A stretch of 64,000 bases of DNA from Rotaria sordida. Lineage: Eukaryota > Rotifera > Eurotatoria > Philodinida > Philodinidae. Below, piece by piece: positions 60,924 to 64,000 of the stretch. Both the position numbers and the translations under genes were made by a program. The DNA lies in NCBI GenBank assembly GCA_905250125.1, contig CAJNOL010000135.1, forward strand, positions 175,459 through 239,458, given 5' to 3'. The notes beneath the pieces were generated by a model, which saw only the letters and a program-made list of their open reading frames with translations, searched no databases and was not told the DNA's origin. The number at the start of each line of letters is the position of its first letter. Within the stretch, counting starts at the first letter, position 1.

Positions 60924-63490
60924 TGTAATTTATTGAATATTCTAAATTGAATATAAATATAATATACTCAATAAATACTAAAGAAAATATCCAATATTTT
61001 ATTACCTGATTTAATAGAAGTGTTCTCTTCGTCAATCTGTTGAGTGTGCCAATTTGAATAAAGTTAATGCACTATTTATATTCCATACTAAATCTAACAT
61101 TGTGACTACATAGTTTAAATGCCATTACTTTCCATATAGAATTGTAAAAATATGCCCCCGAAAAAATGTTCTTATGATATTCAAAGAACTGAAAAACTAA
61201 ATAACTTTTTTATATTCAGCCGTTTTCTTGCTCCTATTCAGGATACTGACTAAAATGAAACGTGCAGACATTTGTCTGATAAAACTGTGAAAGAAGAAAA
61301 ATGATAAAGACACGCCCTATGTTTATCAGATGATTTTTATGAATGATCGTTTCGATTTGATTATGTAAACAACTATATCGAGGTATCATGTTAAAAGATG
61401 ATATTGCTCAATTAGAATATTTATTGAAGTTTGTTTTTTTATCGAGTTATTATACAATTTTTTTGTTAAAACTATATTTCTTTATTCATATTTATAGGAG
61501 TGTTTCGAGTAGGACGTAATCGCTTCTAACCTTGAAAACTTTTCGTTAACTCTAACAAAGTCCCAATGTTTTATTGCTTTTTTTTTCTCACTGATTTCCA
61601 AAAACAAGCTCGACCTCTCCTCCTCACAAAAACTTAGTCAACTTTAGCGAAAGACGTTCACTTGGCGTCTTGATCTATCACTCCTATCTGCCATTCTGCA
61701 ATAAATGCCTTTATAGGAAAAAGATTAAAATTTAATCATTTATTCTTCTTAATTTATGTAACATTAGAATTTCAAATAATCAAATCGATAACAATTTATT
61801 AGAATTAGTGACACCACTGTGTCATCCTATTACTATATATAAATATCAAGTATCCTATCAAATATTTCCAACGTGTTTTTTTTTCTTTCATTTTGAAATA
61901 TATTCCGTTATTAACAATAATTACTAACTAATACGATAATATCCAGGGATTACAAAAAATCGAACATTCATATACAATTATCGATAAAAATAGATATAAA
62001 AAGAATGTATTGTAAAATCATTCAATTCAAATTTTAAGTGAGTTAAGTAAAAAAAACAAAAGATAAAATACCAGTCAGAGTAGACGCATTTATCTTTGGT
62101 ATGTCAAAATTATGTTCCAAATAAACTAAAAAAAGAAATCCAAAAAAAAATTAATCGACGTACTCTAGAAAGGCTGAACGGAAAAATATTGAAACTTTCA
62201 ACTAACAAAAAATACATTTATACGATCATCATAATATCATTCACTAATATTATCTATACGACGTTGAATAGCAATTGTTTTGCTCTTGTACCAATAATAA
62301 ACTATAGAAGATTAGAGTAAGGATTTATTGAAGACATAACTTTTTCTCAATATTTTTTCTTTCGAACTTTCTACGATGTCAACTAATCAATCTCAGATTA
62401 ATTCAAAAAATATGTTTCAGTTGATCAATAATAGTAGATGATCGGAAAGTTTTTTGACTCGCTTGCAAGTATTTTCGATGATTCAGAACCTATGATTTTA
62501 TGCTCTTTTTGAATATGAACTTAGAAGTTTTGTTTCAGATTTTTTTCGAGACTAGTGAAATAATCTTTGAACAGTCCAAAAACTTAATTTCAGCAGAAAT
62601 TTTTCCCGCACATTTTTGTAATTTTATTTATATATCAGTTTGTAGATGAAAAGCTACTCTATAAAATGCACTATTTTAAGTTTCTTTTTATCTCTCGATG
62701 CAGCATCTCAATTTTCGTTTTCCACTAAATACTCATTTTTGAAAAATCGACAACCGTTTTACGTGGGAAGAAGCGCGTGAGAAAGTGTTTGTAGATTTAT
62801 TTGAGTAAATGCTACAGTTTAGTTCAATACCACATTTGATAGAGAAGAAGTATCCACTCTGCGAAACGACCGGCTCCGACAATTTTTAGCATGTTCGAAA
62901 AACGGACTAACAGAATGAATAAAAATCTACTGGCTCATCATAAAAAAAAAATTTTCAGGTCTATCAAAAAGTCTTTCAACATTTCTAACTCCATATTCAA
63001 AAAAAAGCATAAAATTCAAGTCACGACCTATATTTATTGACTCGTCTGAAATACTTTCTAGCGGGTCAAAGTGATCAAAAATCTTGTGTAGAAACTTTAC
63101 GATCATTCCTTACAATATAAACAATAACCAAAATTATCATTTCATTGATATATTTTATCAAAATACTATTGCACATCTGTCGACAACTACATATTTTACA
63201 ACATAGTTTTACCAAACACATTTTTCATCATCTTTGTTAGAGAGTAAAATTAATAACATTCATATAGCATTCTTTTTTTTTTGCTCTACTAGTAAGTTTG
63301 AAATTTTGTATAGTTGTAACAAAATGAAATCTTTGAACTAAGTTAGTATTGAATTTCTTTTATTCATAGAATAAACAAAATTTACAATATGAAAATCATA
63401 AAAATATTAATATATACATGTAGATTTTCAATAAAAAACTGAATAATTAGAATTTTTTTTCTGTTTATAATTTTTTGAACTTTTTTTATA
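60924..63490. other. Intergenic region with a foldback element
   Basis: AT-rich spacer. The inverted-repeat element at 62438-63108 is listed separately. The open frame at 62096-62320 is lysine/isoleucine-rich with no supporting features. Confidence 0.45.
62438..63108. mobile_element. Foldback element of about 670 bp
   Basis: The left arm GATCGGAAAGTTTTTTGACT (about 62440) and the reverse complement of the right arm GATCGTAAAGTTTCTACACA match at the ends. Pairing continues through ATTTTATGCTCTTTTTGAAT then ATGAACTTAGAAGTTTT versus ATTTTATGCTTTTTTTTGAA then TATGGAGTTAGAAATGTT. The centre holds more GC-rich, non-coding sequence. Confidence 0.65.
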
Positions 63491-63778
63491 TCAAAGAACA
63501 TTTTGTACCATCAGACGATTAACTTTATGTTTTGTTCGCCATTTTTTTGGACAACTAAATACAGCTTGAAGTCTTTTATTAATATTGTTCGATGCCAAAT
63601 CTAATCGATGCAAAAAAGAAAAAAAACGTTAATTAAGATATTAATTATATATATATATATATATATATGACTTACAAGCTTTACATTCCTTTTCAGTTAA
63701 TGGACCTATATATTTCACGGCATTAACATTTATAACGAAAAATCCCAGAATAATCAGAAAATAAAATTTTGGCAGCAT
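63491..63778 (-). CDS. Small secreted peptide, 'LTxxxCK' family member 3
   Basis: Exons 63778-63676 (103 nt) and 63600-63491; 70 residues. Signal peptide FYFLIILGFFVINVNA, then VKYIGPLTEKECKAYLASNN and RLQAVFSCPKKWRTKHKVNR. It shares G-x-LTExECKAY, the SN pair, RL-A-F and CPKKWR-K with the gene at 60620. The intron has a (TA)n tract at 63645-63668. A TATA-rich stretch lies upstream at about 63815-63830. Function unknown. Confidence 0.72.
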
Positions 63779-64000
63779 AGTTTGTTTTTTTTAAAACTCT
63801 GAAAGATATAATATGAGTATATATATATATACGTTCTTTTCATTCATGACGTCAAAAACTGTTGAGTGCGTATTTGCTTGAGTAGATACAAAATAGAATA
63901 AGTATACTACATGTAAATATGTCTTTTCTTTTCTTGAACTCAAAATGTAGACGGTCAATTACGGTAATCAATAAATACTTATGCATGAGTAAATCTATTA
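63779..64000. promoter_or_regulatory. Upstream region of small-peptide gene 3
   Basis: Contains (TA)n at about 63818-63830 and a TGACGTCA-like ATGACGTCAA at 63846-63855, a CRE-type core upstream of the minus-strand gene. Confidence 0.35.

Overview
The window is eukaryotic and animal. It is AT-rich, with intron-split genes (many introns of 35-100 bp with GT..AG ends), long AT-rich intergenic stretches and one 242-base assembly gap. Several traits point to a bdelloid rotifer of the Rotaria/Adineta kind: the telomere-like hexamer TGTGGG/CCCACA, an ankyrin plus ADP-ribosyltransferase fusion, a GH26 mannanase in an animal setting, F-box-like genes and many small inverted-repeat transposons. This assignment is an inference from sequence only.

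Layout. 1-1.5 kb: 3' end of a PIP4K (phosphatidylinositol-5-phosphate 4-kinase). 4.45-6.55 kb: a four-exon F-box-like gene. 8.78-16.50 kb: a GC-richer, subtelomere-like island bounded at both ends by head-to-head TGTGGG/CCCACA tracts. It holds a GTCACGG-rich inverted-repeat transposon, minisatellites, gene fragments, an interrupted ORF, and a divergent pair: a TMEM272-like membrane protein (-) and an ankyrin-ART protein (+). 17.1-18.9 kb: a secreted GH26 endo-mannanase with a C-terminal domain (-). 20.7-21.3 kb: a GM2-activator-like lipid-binding protein (+). 21.8 kb: a small secreted protein (+). 22.2-24.3 kb: a modular secreted protein with Ly6/uPAR-like, EGF-like and ShKT-like domains (-), containing the gap. 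24.4-30.4 kb: a HEATR4-like gene (-), divergent from a PARP-domain gene (+, 30.7-35.0 kb). 40.85-47.9 kb: a Dispatched-like RND transporter (+) whose N-terminus I could not place. 49.2-57.4 kb: three tandem EF-hand genes (-), two of them recent duplicates. From 52.7 kb to the end, three members and one decayed copy of a small two-exon secreted-peptide family (-) are interspersed; I do not recognise this family.

Between and inside genes lie at least six short inverted-repeat DNA elements: in the PARP intron, the HEATR4 intron, two Dispatched introns and two intergenic regions. One is a hAT-like element with a perfect 8-bp target-site duplication. An old AT-mutated relative of the 9.2-kb transposon lies at 50.9-52.2 kb.

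The best candidates for something undescribed are the small secreted-peptide family and the telomere-repeat-bounded island. Exon coordinates come from manual splice reading, checked by phase across joins. They are predictions, not transcript evidence.
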